Notes: generated by a model not told the origin, from the sequence alone. DNA of 7,090 nucleotides from an uncultured Desulfobulbaceae bacterium (GCA_947258675.1 CAMYJP010000150.1:1-7090); one strand, 5' to 3'. Positions 1 to 5,512 are shown, numbered from the stretch's first letter. Translations and numbers: made by a program.

Positions 1-92
1 ACAGAAATATGGACAAGTTTGGTAAGCTGAACATAATACCCTTTCCGATTAATCTTGAATTCTACTTCAACACCGCCATCGCATGTCAGCAC
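1..92 (-). CDS. Partial ORF at the start of the leftmost cassette
   Basis: Reading leftward from the core box at 91-97, a GTG overlapping the box (complement of 90-92) opens a frame of about 30 codons that runs off the window edge without a stop. The predicted start reads MLTCDGGVEVEFKINRKGYY. The other two frames close quickly. Cassette genes often begin within a few tens of bases of the core box, which supports this being the N-terminus of the next cassette's gene. No Shine-Dalgarno is visible, and the true start could lie further left, outside the window. No family is recognised from this fragment. Confidence 0.35.
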   Translation of the reverse strand, partial: MLTCDGGVEVEFKINRKGYYVQLTKLVHIS

Positions 93-196
93 CCAACGTC
101 CGCCGGTGAGCAGCGGCCTAAATTAATACCAAGTTTGCACGGCCATTAAGTAAAACCGCGATCTTCACGCCGTCTGCTCCAGTGGCATTGTTAGCT
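91..196 (-). other. attC site of the 72-aa (DUF7661-like) gene cassette
   Basis: A 106-bp site bounded by ACCCAAC (91-97) and GTTAGCT (190-196). Its arms pair GGTGAGCAG-CGGC with GCCGTCTGCTCC, leaving an extrahelical base as is typical for attC, around a long variable loop. It resembles the attC at 1760-1864 through most of its length, including the central GTTTGCACGGCC and GTAAAACCGCG stretches, so the two cassettes probably come from the same source array. Confidence 0.9.
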
Positions 197-262
197 GATT
201 TGCTGTTTTGCAAAACCTAAAGTCCATATTAACAGTAAAACACTCTTATGAAATTCCTAATT

Positions 263-481
263 CTAACGCCGAACATTTGGGTGTTGTTCCGTAGCGCATT
301 CGTGGCAAATATCTTCAATATAATTTTCAATCTCCGTTTCCTTCACAAAATTGGGAACAAAGATTTCCGTGGCGAGTCGTCTTTTGCCACCTTCACTCAA
401 ATAGAACATCTCCCAGCCATCATTTGTGTGTATCGCTAGAAGCAGCTTACCAAATACATCAAGTTTGATTGATTTATTCAT
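263..481 (-). CDS. Small conserved hypothetical protein, DUF7661-like
   Basis: This 72-aa soluble protein has a basic N-terminal half with KLDVFGKLLLAI (6-17), an aromatic W23-x-MFYLSEGGKRR segment (23-35), then IFVPNF and an acidic helix ending in ICHECATEQHP (58-68). From memory the order DVFG, W..FY...GKRR, IP, E..I..Y..D..HE.A...HP matches small bacterial proteins now grouped as DUF7661; this is recollection, not a search. Function is unknown. The ATG at 481 is preceded by only a weak TGGA. It lies 15 bp left of the decayed core box at 496-502, so the cassette has almost no leader and no promoter. Its stop TAG lies 66 bp before the attC R'' box. Because the boundary core is decayed, this cassette may now be locked to the 179-aa gene before it. 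Confidence 0.75.
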   Translation of the reverse strand: MNKSIKLDVFGKLLLAIHTNDGWEMFYLSEGGKRRLATEIFVPNFVKETEIENYIEDICHECATEQHPNVRR

Positions 482-495
482 TCCATTAATTTCAA

Positions 496-552
496 AGCTA
501 TTGGGCTCAGTTGCGCTGGCTTTTTGGCGTCAACTGAAGCTGATGGTTGGAC
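496..552 (-). other. Short attC site with a decayed core box
   Basis: A 57-bp site closing the 179-aa gene cassette. The R'' side on plus is GTTGGAC (546-552), exactly complementary to the cassette's start box GTCCAAC at 1061-1067. The stem pairs CAGTTG-CGC (509-517) with GGCGTCAACTG around a TTTTT loop, leaving extrahelical bases. The other core reads AGCTATT (496-502). The expected sequence, from the R'' box of the next cassette (GTTAGCT at 190-196), is AGCTAAC, so AAC has become ATT. The last 15 codons and the stop of the 179-aa gene lie inside this site. It aligns closely with the attC at 1061-1120. Confidence 0.8.
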
Positions 553-1046
553 AATAAATTCTGCTCGAATTGTGCCAACCACTGATCATCAGGAAACATA
601 GCTTTCCATATCGCAAATATATTCATCGCATACTCAGGCTTGGAAGCCATGAGCTGGACTATCTCTTTTTGTGTTGGTGTCGTATCTATTGTTTTCGAAT
701 CAAACTGAGATGGGTCAAATCGGTCTGCAAAATTTGACGGTAGCTTGGTAGGGAAGAAAGCAGACAACGCTTTTGCCTTATTTTTCGAGCCGTTTGGCGT
801 TTGGGCCGAAAGCAGAATCTCGACCGCCTTGAGTTCAAAATCGTCACGACTTCTCTGGTATTGACTCCAAATTCCTAAACTCACTGTTGCAGCTACTACA
901 AGTATTGGAATTGCAACAGAAACAGCACTCCACATAGCTTTTTGCTTTTCGATCGTTAACTTTTCGCGCTCGATGTCCAGCTTTCCCTGCTCAATTTCTA
1001 TCTTTTTCAGTTCTATCGCATTGGTGGAAATATCGATATCATTCAT
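507..1046 (-). CDS. Coiled-coil, single-pass membrane protein of unknown function
   Basis: A 179-aa protein. Residues 9-37 form a charged coiled-coil (repeated E, K and I/L, such as IEIEQGKLDIEREKLTIEKQ). Residues 40-60 are one transmembrane segment (VAIPILVVAATVSLGIW), followed by a soluble region of about 115 residues with helices at 67-100 and 124-162 (EIVQLMASKPEYAMNIFAIWKAMFP). No enzyme motif is seen. The ATG at 1046 has a textbook Shine-Dalgarno, AGGAGG (complement of 1053-1058), 6 bp upstream. It is the only gene of its cassette. Residues 165-179 and the TGA stop are encoded by the attC, so the tail was probably set by the recombination site rather than by the domain. The layout recalls small membrane-anchored cassette proteins, some from defence or secretion loci, but no family is recognised. 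Confidence 0.85.
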   Translation of the reverse strand: MNDIDISTNAIELKKIEIEQGKLDIEREKLTIEKQKAMWSAVSVAIPILVVAATVSLGIWSQYQRSRDDFELKAVEILLSAQTPNGSKNKAKALSAFFPTKLPSNFADRFDPSQFDSKTIDTTPTQKEIVQLMASKPEYAMNIFAIWKAMFPDDQWLAQFEQNLLSNHQLQLTPKSQRN

Positions 1047-1052
1047 GTATGT

Positions 1053-1058
1053 CCTCCT
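1053..1058 (-). promoter_or_regulatory. Strong Shine-Dalgarno AGGAGG for the 179-aa gene
   Basis: The minus strand reads AAAGGAGGACATACATG. It fixes the start at 1046 and lies only a few bases inside the cassette, between the core box 1061-1067 and the ATG. Confidence 0.85.
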
Positions 1059-1060
1059 TT

Positions 1061-1120
1061 GTCCAACGTTGCTAATTAGCCGCGCGGCTTTTTGCGTCGG
1101 CTGAATTAGCTTGGTTAGGT
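1061..1120 (-). other. 60-bp attC site embedded in the 3' end of a coding region
   Basis: The core boxes are GTCCAAC (1061-1067) and GTTAGGT (1114-1120). The stem pairs GCTAATT-AGCCG-CGC with GCGTCGGCTGAATTAGC, leaving two extrahelical bases, around a short TTTTT loop. This is the classic compact attC of about 60 bp. The R'' box is complementary to the start box of its own cassette (ACCTAAC at 1760-1766). The site contains the last 16 codons and the stop of the 134-aa gene. Confidence 0.88.
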
Positions 1121-1476
1121 AGCGCTTTTTTATGTTCTACTTTGCGACGCCTGAGCAGCCGATATACGAAAGTGAAAAAGTAAAACCAAGATAACACAAA
1201 CATACCGGTTACAACCATCGGTTCGTAGAAGGGAAAGAAAGTTACAGCTCCTTCATTACCATAAAGATAAGAATGAAAAATAAAAGAGCCTGGGCTGGGA
1301 ATCTTCCACATGCTAACAATTTCAGACTCCGGCAATTTCCTTATTGGGGCAGTCAGGAATACGCGATAAAAATGTGTTATAGCATATATGGGAAAAACTA
1401 CAAACACAGTTAAATAAATACGCTGGTACATACGACCTTCAGGAGTTTCGACATCAAGCTTATCTTCCAAGTCCAC
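1072..1476 (-). CDS. Two-pass membrane protein of unknown function
   Basis: A 134-aa protein with an acidic N-terminus, a first transmembrane helix at about 19-41 (IYLTVFVVFPIYAITHFYRV), a 40-residue loop rich in aromatic residues and glycine, and a second helix at about 84-108 ending in the basic anchor RLLRRRK (106-112). Both termini are predicted cytoplasmic. It starts at GTG (1476), 18 bp after the stop of the 76-aa gene and in the same cassette. No clear Shine-Dalgarno precedes it, so it is probably translated by coupling; M16 is a possible later start. The C-terminal residues 119-134 are encoded by the attC, ending in SRAAN. The family is not recognised. Its partner is also a small two-helix membrane protein, so the two may form a complex. 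Confidence 0.75.
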   Translation of the reverse strand: MDLEDKLDVETPEGRMYQRIYLTVFVVFPIYAITHFYRVFLTAPIRKLPESEIVSMWKIPSPGSFIFHSYLYGNEGAVTFFPFYEPMVVTGMFVLSWFYFFTFVYRLLRRRKVEHKKALPNQANSADAKSRAAN

Positions 1477-1494
1477 CGCGGGGAGTCGGGAATG

Positions 1495-1725
1495 TCATGA
1501 ACCATTCCCATAGTTCTCTGCATGCCGGCTGGCAAACCAAATACAGACACAATACAGCGGTATGCAGATTAAAAGGCCAAACAACGCAGCTATCAACGGG
1601 GGTTGATTTATCGACACTCCAGAATCAGTTTGCGTTCCTTGAATTACAGCCATGGTTGCAAAAGCATAAACAACTAAATAAGTGGAAAATTTTTGCCATA
1701 CCTTCGCAAGATCTCGTTGCGACAT
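1495..1725 (-). CDS. Small two-helix membrane protein
   Basis: A 76-aa protein with a short basic N-terminus (MSQRDLAKVWQK), a transmembrane helix at about 14-31 (STYLVVYAFATMAVIQG), an 11-residue polar loop, and a second helix at about 43-65 (PLIAALFGLLICIPLYCVCIWF). It is the first gene of a two-gene cassette whose core box is at 1760-1766. The ATG at 1725 has GGGAAAGG upstream as ribosome binding site. An overlapping ATG 5 bp earlier opens only a very short frame. The 134-aa membrane protein gene follows 18 bp downstream. No family is recognised. Small hydrophobic cassette proteins of this shape are sometimes holin-like or toxin-like, but nothing specific supports that here. Confidence 0.75.
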   Translation of the reverse strand: MSQRDLAKVWQKFSTYLVVYAFATMAVIQGTQTDSGVSINQPPLIAALFGLLICIPLYCVCIWFASRHAENYGNGS

Positions 1726-1759
1726 TTCATACCTTTCCCTAACCGATGAATCTCAGTTT

Positions 1760-1864
1760 ACCTAACGTTGCTGGTGAGCAGCGGCCCACATAAGATTAAA
1801 GTTTGCACGGCCTTAACGTAAAACCGCGGTCTTTAAGCCGTCTGCTCCACTAGCCTTGTTAGGC
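1760..1864 (-). other. attC site of the YfbU-like cassette
   Basis: A 105-bp site with core boxes ACCTAAC (1760-1766) and GTTAGGC (1858-1864). The arms pair GGTGAGCAG-CGGC with GCCGTCTGCTCC, leaving one extrahelical A. GTTAGGC is complementary to this cassette's start box GCCTAAC at 2956-2962. The site is strongly similar to the attC at 91-196. Confidence 0.92.
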
Positions 1865-2416
1865 TTACCTTTTAGTTGGATGAACTTTTTCTTTAAGGAT
1901 TTTAGTTAAATCATCAAGAGACAGAGATTTATTGGCTAATTTTTTACGAATTGGTTCAAATGCTTTTAGCATTCGATGATGCATATCTATTGAAGGGCAA
2001 TGTGAATTAAAGCTACGACCTTTGAATTCTTGAAACCGATCGAGTTCATTTACTAGAAACATTGCAGTACCCATGTATTCAGTTTCATTATTACCATCGA
2101 ACCCTTGAAACTTTGGATCTTTTCCAAAGGGAGCTGCATCAACTTCTAGTTTTTCTTTTTGTTCATTACTCAATTGGCCATAAGTGTGCTCAATGAAGCT
2201 CCACATATCCAAAATATCAACAACTTCACTAACAATCGCGGGATCTTCCGTTTCTTCAAACGGAATTCCACTATATTTCCACTTTATCCCCCAAAGCTGG
2301 TCACTAAAAATAGCTGACTTAATAAAATCTGGCTCTATTTCACCTTCTACGTCAAGTTTTTCATACAACTCGCTTAACATTAGAATAATTAGCTTTTCAC
2401 CATCTGAGAATTTCAT
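1865..2416 (-). CDS. YfbU-family protein
   Basis: A 183-aa soluble, mostly helical protein. The segment F103-QGFDGNNETEYMGTAMFLVN, followed by F132-SFNSHCPSIDMHHRML and LSLDDLTKIL near the C-terminus, matches the order and spacing I recall from Escherichia coli YfbU (FLGFDAATEARYLGY..FMVN, FNAQTPMWEKYQRML, LSANEINQII). The N-terminus MKFSDGEKLIILMLSELYEKL also fits the family's opening helix. The length is close to the family's usual 160-190 residues. The cellular role of YfbU is not established, although overexpression phenotypes have suggested a toxic or regulatory role. The ATG at 2416 has AAGGAT upstream and lies 13 bp after the preceding gene's stop. Its TAA directly abuts the attC R'' box. 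It forms a two-gene cassette with the membrane protein before it. Confidence 0.88.
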   Translation of the reverse strand: MKFSDGEKLIILMLSELYEKLDVEGEIEPDFIKSAIFSDQLWGIKWKYSGIPFEETEDPAIVSEVVDILDMWSFIEHTYGQLSNEQKEKLEVDAAPFGKDPKFQGFDGNNETEYMGTAMFLVNELDRFQEFKGRSFNSHCPSIDMHHRMLKAFEPIRKKLANKSLSLDDLTKILKEKVHPTKR

Positions 2417-2429
2417 TTTAAATCCTTTT

Positions 2430-2927
2430 CTATTGTTTTAGGGCGCGTTCGCGCTTTTCATCTGAGAGTTCTTTTACAGCAGGCATAAAGTTTTGAATCT
2501 TGTAATAGATGCTCTTTCCATATCGTTTTTTATCTTCGAAGGTCACTGCTTCCGACAAACTTTCGATATCTTCCTTCAAATCTTCACAGAGTTCTTTCGC
2601 CTTGTTTTCAAAAAAATCAGTGAAATGGCCGCTTTGCTCTAATATGAAGCTTGCATATATCTCAATTTCTTTTGCAATGTCGGTGCAGTTAACACCCTTC
2701 AGAAGTTTGGCGTTACAAGATGGACCAACTTTCGAAACGACCGATAGAACCCTTTTGGTTTCAGAGTGAACTTGAGAAACCTCTACCATTTTTCTGCGAT
2801 GCACAAGCTCATCGCGAAGAATCTCAGCTTTTGTTGCAGCATTGGCTGACTTTTTGGCCTCCATAAAAGCCCATATTGCAGCTCCTATCGAAGCGATCGA
2901 GCCAAATATTGATATCAAACTTTCCAT
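2430..2927 (-). CDS. Membrane-anchored helical protein, partner of YfbU-like gene
   Basis: A 165-aa protein with one N-terminal transmembrane segment (about residues 3-20, ISIFGSIASIGAAIWAF). A long charged helical region follows (EAKKSANAATKAEILRDELVHRR) and then more amphipathic helices to the end. This topology, a short membrane anchor plus a cytoplasmic helical domain, recurs in hypothetical proteins next to effector genes, but no named family is recognised. The ATG at 2927 is preferred over an upstream in-frame TTG (2933) because AAGGAA (complement of 2935-2940) sits 7 bp before it. It is the first gene of its cassette and is followed after 13 bp by the YfbU-like gene, so the two are likely co-translated and may interact at the membrane. 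The leader from core box to ATG is about 30 bp, with no promoter. Confidence 0.82.
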   Translation of the reverse strand: MESLISIFGSIASIGAAIWAFMEAKKSANAATKAEILRDELVHRRKMVEVSQVHSETKRVLSVVSKVGPSCNAKLLKGVNCTDIAKEIEIYASFILEQSGHFTDFFENKAKELCEDLKEDIESLSEAVTFEDKKRYGKSIYYKIQNFMPAVKELSDEKRERALKQ

Positions 2928-2934
2928 GCTCAAA

Positions 2935-2940
2935 TTCCTT
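2935..2940 (-). promoter_or_regulatory. Shine-Dalgarno AAGGAA deciding the ATG start at 2927
   Basis: Spacing of 7 bp to the ATG at 2927 favours it over the upstream TTG at 2933, which directly abuts the AAGGAA. Confidence 0.65.
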
Positions 2941-2955
2941 GCCTTTTCTTGGGAA

Positions 2956-3058
2956 GCCTAACGTTTGAGGTAACCGGGCGCACCTGGAATGCGGCGAACC
3001 TAAGGCTTTTACGCGAAACCGCTCATTGCTCGCGCACCGGTTCACTGAATTGTTATGC
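2956..3058 (-). other. attC site of the DUF4160/DUF2442 cassette
   Basis: A 103-bp site with core boxes GCCTAAC (2956-2962) and GTTATGC (3052-3058). The arms pair GGTAACCGG-GCGC with GCGCACCGGTTCAC, leaving an extrahelical base. GTTATGC is complementary to the cassette start GCATAAC at 3589-3595. The TAA stop of the DUF2442 gene lies inside the R'' box. Confidence 0.92.
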
Positions 3059-3310
3059 GATCTTTTTCTTCCACTGCGGAGCATGAACAATCCCAAGTAT
3101 ACCATCTATGGAAATATCTTCATCCAACAACGGCCAATGTATCCCATAGCCTGAAGGAGAGATTTCAAAATTATTCCTTTCTTCCTTCGAAGCTTTCTCA
3201 AGAACAGACGATATTTTATTTAATTGAAATCTTTTCGGCTCCCCATCAATGGTGATAACGAGGAAGTCATCCTCAAATTTAAGTTCGCTGATATCATGGT
3301 ATTTTTTCAT
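3053..3310 (-). CDS. DUF2442 domain protein (putative antitoxin)
   Basis: An 85-aa protein with the DUF2442 pattern: an N-terminal beta hairpin HDISELKFEDDFLVITIDG (5-23), then RFQLNKISSVLEKAS. The closing segment FEISPSGYGIHWPLLDEDISIDGILG (49-73) is where the family has its typical G..I.WP..D.DIS...L signature. DUF2442 proteins are repeatedly found paired with DUF4160 proteins and have been proposed as toxin-antitoxin or DNA-binding modules; that assignment is family knowledge, not shown here. The start codon overlaps the stop of the DUF4160 gene as ATGA (3307-3310), which implies translational coupling. The stop TAA is inside the attC core GCATAAC. It is the second gene of the cassette. 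Confidence 0.88.
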   Translation of the reverse strand: MKKYHDISELKFEDDFLVITIDGEPKRFQLNKISSVLEKASKEERNNFEISPSGYGIHWPLLDEDISIDGILGIVHAPQWKKKIA

Positions 3311-3564
3311 TGCTGGCGTCTCCGTTGAAATTCATCCCATTGTTGCTCAATATATTCAAAATGTTCATAAATAATTTTTCGGATCTGTCTTTTATCCCTT
3401 GGTGACATATTATATGCAAAAGCCTCATCAAGATCAAAGTTTTCTCGATTTAGCCAATATTTGCATTCCATATCACCTTTGCGACAATGCACGTGAATCG
3501 GTTCATTGCCTTCATTTGCATAAAAAAACAGCCTCCAGCCTAAAATCACAAGTATAGTCGGCAT
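3307..3564 (-). CDS. DUF4160 domain protein (putative toxin of a TA-like pair)
   Basis: An 85-aa protein matching DUF4160: MPTILVILGWRLFFYANEGNEPIHVHC at the N-terminus, with the family's strongly conserved F-F-Y/S-N-E-G-x-E-P-x-H-x-H core (13-26), then the acidic/basic region DMECKYWLN and a C-terminal helix of basic and aromatic residues (RQIRKIIYEHFEYIEQQWDEF). The HVH pair could bind metal or nucleic acid, but no activity is established. I place the start at the ATG at 3564 rather than the one at 3573, because TTAGGA (complement of 3573-3578) gives a proper 8-bp spacing and the family normally begins MPTI. The cassette leader is only about 25 bp with no promoter, unlike most TA cassettes, which carry their own. 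Confidence 0.9.
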   Translation of the reverse strand: MPTILVILGWRLFFYANEGNEPIHVHCRKGDMECKYWLNRENFDLDEAFAYNMSPRDKRQIRKIIYEHFEYIEQQWDEFQRRRQQ

Positions 3565-3572
3565 TTTGTTCA

Positions 3573-3578
3573 TCCTAA
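3573..3578 (-). promoter_or_regulatory. Shine-Dalgarno TTAGGA deciding the DUF4160 start
   Basis: It overlaps the upstream ATG at 3573 and stands 8 bp before the ATG at 3564, which supports the later codon as the start. Confidence 0.6.
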
Positions 3579-3588
3579 GTTATTTGGC

Positions 3589-3716
3589 GCATAACGGGGC
3601 GATAACCTGCGGCGTGGAAAACAGCCGAATTTGTAATTAAAACGAATAGTGAAAGAAGCATTGACTAATAAAAAAGCCCCGGTTTTACGCCGCCAGAGTT
3701 AATTGCATGGTTGGGC
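3589..3716 (-). other. attC site of the Ntn-hydrolase-like cassette
   Basis: A 128-bp site with core boxes GCATAAC (3589-3595) and GTTGGGC (3710-3716). The arms pair ATAACCT-GCGGCGT (3602-3615) with ACGCCGCCAGAGTTAA, leaving extrahelical bases, around a long AT-rich variable region. GTTGGGC is complementary to the cassette start GCCCAAC at 4937-4943. Between this site and the gene's stop at 3771 lie 54 bp in which I see no gene. Confidence 0.9.
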
Positions 3717-3770
3717 TGTATTGTTCTAACGATATTGTTTTCAAGTCTCAAGCCCTGACCCCTAAGTTTT

Positions 3771-4883
3771 TTATTTTCCGTAATTTTCAGTATTCAGTGT
3801 AACTATTTTCTCCACAGAAGAACGCAAAAATTCAGCATTGATATCAACACCTTCATTTTTGCTAAATTCATTTCTCCAAATAATAGGAGGTGCCTGATTG
3901 TCATAATTACCAAATGTAGAAAATGCTCCCATATTGTCATGTAGGTTTTTCCATAAGAAAACATTACACATCCACTTTGAATTCATAGATGCCGGGGAAT
4001 AACCGGACAGCTCATCAATATTTGTTGTCCTATAGGCTGGAGAAACTACATGTAAATAGTCACTGTCAATTTTCCAGGAGTTTCTGTGTTTTGTTGGTGA
4101 TGCTTTAACGCTTCTTATTATCAGGATATCTCTCTGATATGAATAGTTGAACGCTAAAAATGGGAAAGGGAGCATTCTCCAGTTTCCTTCTTTTTCTTCA
4201 AGGACAGTCCAAAAAACATATGTAAGATCCTCGAATTTTGATAAATCACTGCCCAAAGGGTGTACTATTTCATAGCCCACTCCGAATAGTTCCATTAATG
4301 ATAAAGGGTCTATAATTTCTTTTGAGAGCAATGATGTAATTATTTGTAAAGATATAGCAATCCCTTTTTCAAGCTTGCTTGGTTTTCCAGATGTGATTTT
4401 CATTTTTAATTTAGGAGCAGTATCTAGTAAAGTGCCATAACCAGAGCCAGCTGCCTTAAAATAGTTAAATTCTGAATTTGGAAAATCTACTGGCCAAGAT
4501 TCAAAATCAAAAATGCGCATTTCAATTCCATCTCTGTAAAGACCAATAATTGACAAGTTTCCTTGACCGCCTATGTCATTATAAATATCCAATAGTAATT
4601 CATAAGACGGATTATTATGTGCATTTGCCTTAATAATTTCATTAATGAAGCAATTTGCATAAATTATCTTGTTAGCATAACAAATAGCAAGTTTAGGGCT
4701 TACAAGAATGACCTTTTGACAAAGTCGGGAAGGACTATACTTTCCTTTGGAAAGATTCTTTTTAGTTACTTTTCCAACAGTAGGGAAAACAAATATTTTA
4801 TCCGACTTGTCGGTATCAGAAACAAGCAAGTCACCCATGATAATGGGACAACGACCGTCAAAAAAACCTGCTATCAATGTCAT
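3771..4883 (-). CDS. Proteasome-beta/HslV-like N-terminal-threonine hydrolase, putative
   Basis: A 370-aa protein. It begins MTLIAG, so removal of Met would expose Thr as residue 1. The sequence then reads FFDGRCPIIMGDLLVS, placing Asp18 (mature position 17) exactly where 20S proteasome and HslV beta subunits have their catalytic Asp17. A lysine follows at 26 or 29 in SDKIFVF, near the Lys33 region. A GSGYGTLLD turn at 146-154 recalls the family's GSG loop (Ser129 region). The segment KVILVSPKLAICYANKI resembles the core strand before the first helix. The N-terminal 200 residues therefore look like an Ntn-hydrolase fold; the C-terminal 170 residues are unassigned. Substrate is unknown. The ATG at 4883 has AGGG 8 bp upstream and overlaps the stop of a leader ORF as ATGA. 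It is the only large gene of its cassette. Confidence 0.72.
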   Translation of the reverse strand: MTLIAGFFDGRCPIIMGDLLVSDTDKSDKIFVFPTVGKVTKKNLSKGKYSPSRLCQKVILVSPKLAICYANKIIYANCFINEIIKANAHNNPSYELLLDIYNDIGGQGNLSIIGLYRDGIEMRIFDFESWPVDFPNSEFNYFKAAGSGYGTLLDTAPKLKMKITSGKPSKLEKGIAISLQIITSLLSKEIIDPLSLMELFGVGYEIVHPLGSDLSKFEDLTYVFWTVLEEKEGNWRMLPFPFLAFNYSYQRDILIIRSVKASPTKHRNSWKIDSDYLHVVSPAYRTTNIDELSGYSPASMNSKWMCNVFLWKNLHDNMGAFSTFGNYDNQAPPIIWRNEFSKNEGVDINAEFLRSSVEKIVTLNTENYGK

Positions 4884-4936
4884 TTAAAAGACCCTGCTAT
4901 TTTTTGCAGTTTTACTAAATTCGCAGCATACTCCAT
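4880..4936 (-). CDS. 18-codon leader ORF coupled to the Ntn-hydrolase-like gene
   Basis: The ATG (complement of 4934-4936) is the first codon after the core box GTTGGGC. The frame reads MEYAANLVKLQKIAGSFK and its TGA overlaps the main gene's ATG in an ATGA. The main gene's Shine-Dalgarno (AGGG) lies inside it. A frame of this length can arise by chance, but the exact fit from cassette boundary to start codon suggests that ribosomes entering from the upstream transcript reach the main gene by re-initiation. No Shine-Dalgarno of its own is seen apart from the attC sequence before it. Confidence 0.35.
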   Translation of the reverse strand: MEYAANLVKLQKIAGSFK

Positions 4937-5009
4937 GCCCAACGCCACGCATCAGCGGCAAAGTGCGCGCGCAGCGGGTACTTTGTCCGACTGCATGCGC
5001 TTGTTATCT
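4937..5009 (-). other. attC site of the GNAT cassette
   Basis: A compact 73-bp site with core boxes GCCCAAC (4937-4943) and GTTATCT (5003-5009). The arms pair CGCATCAGC-GGCAAAGT with ACTTTGTCCGACTGCATGCG, leaving extrahelical bases. GTTATCT is complementary to this cassette's start box AGATAAC at 5511-5517. The GNAT gene's stop TAA lies within the R'' box. Confidence 0.92.
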
Positions 5010-5495
5010 GTCCAGTCTATCTGAAACACTCCAAATCTCCTCGCCTTGAAGTCGAAATATTCGAAGCTCCGACATTTTGCGAGCACCAATATTTTCGTAA
5101 AAACCAACAGCCTTTTCGTTCCATTTCAGTGCCCACCATTCGAACCGGCCACAGCCGCGTTTATAGGCGATGCTGGCAAGTGTGCCGAGAGCTTTTTTGC
5201 CGATGCCACGTCCCTGAAAATTGGGACGTATGTACATGTCGTCCAGGTGCAGGCCCGTTTTTCCTGTTGTTGTAGAAAAAGTCTGATAGTAAACAACAAA
5301 TCCCGCAGGCTCATCATTTAAATAAAACAGTAAAACTTCAGCCGCAGGATTATCACCGAACAAATTTTTTTTAAGGTCTGTTTCTGTAACAGATACCTCA
5401 TGTGGAAAGCCTTCTGCTTTGGCAAGCTCCTTTATTAGTATAAGGATCAGAGTTACGTCGGACTCCTCGGCTTGTCTAATATCTAGGTTGGTCAT
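5004..5495 (-). CDS. GNAT-family N-acetyltransferase, SSAT-like
   Basis: A 163-aa cytoplasmic enzyme that would transfer the acetyl group of acetyl-CoA to an amine. It begins LDIRQAEESDVTLILILIKELA, the usual first strand and helix. The acetyl-CoA-binding loop is Q94-GRGIGK following LHLDDMYIRPNF. The C-terminal motif is WWALKWNEKAVGFYENIGARK (120-140). The WNE...FY...GA pattern and overall length match the spermidine/spermine (diamine) acetyltransferase branch, so a polyamine or similar amine is the likeliest substrate, but this is inference. An ORF can be extended upstream to 5615, but only through the palindrome and core box. The ATG at 5495 gives a normal N-terminus, 15 bp inside the cassette, with a weak AGAGAA as ribosome binding site. 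The stop TAA lies inside the attC R'' box AGATAAC. Confidence 0.92.
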   Translation of the reverse strand: MTNLDIRQAEESDVTLILILIKELAKAEGFPHEVSVTETDLKKNLFGDNPAAEVLLFYLNDEPAGFVVYYQTFSTTTGKTGLHLDDMYIRPNFQGRGIGKKALGTLASIAYKRGCGRFEWWALKWNEKAVGFYENIGARKMSELRIFRLQGEEIWSVSDRLDR

Positions 5496-5512
5496 TATGG
5501 TTCTCTGGACAG

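Noticed and set aside
2824..3105. A 93-codon minus-strand ORF across the attC at 2956-3058
   Set aside because: It reads through the attC and out of frame over the membrane protein gene; its composition is arginine-, serine- and cysteine-rich and resembles no protein family.
3717..3770. TTAGGGGTCAGGGCTTGAG on the minus strand, vaguely like sequences seen beside some IS200/REP-associated transposase genes
   Set aside because: There is no transposase, no terminal repeats, and the likeness rests on memory of a short motif.
4617..5024. A plus-strand ORF of 135 codons
   Set aside because: It is antisense to the Ntn-hydrolase-like gene and runs into an attC; it has no ribosome binding site and a noise-like composition.
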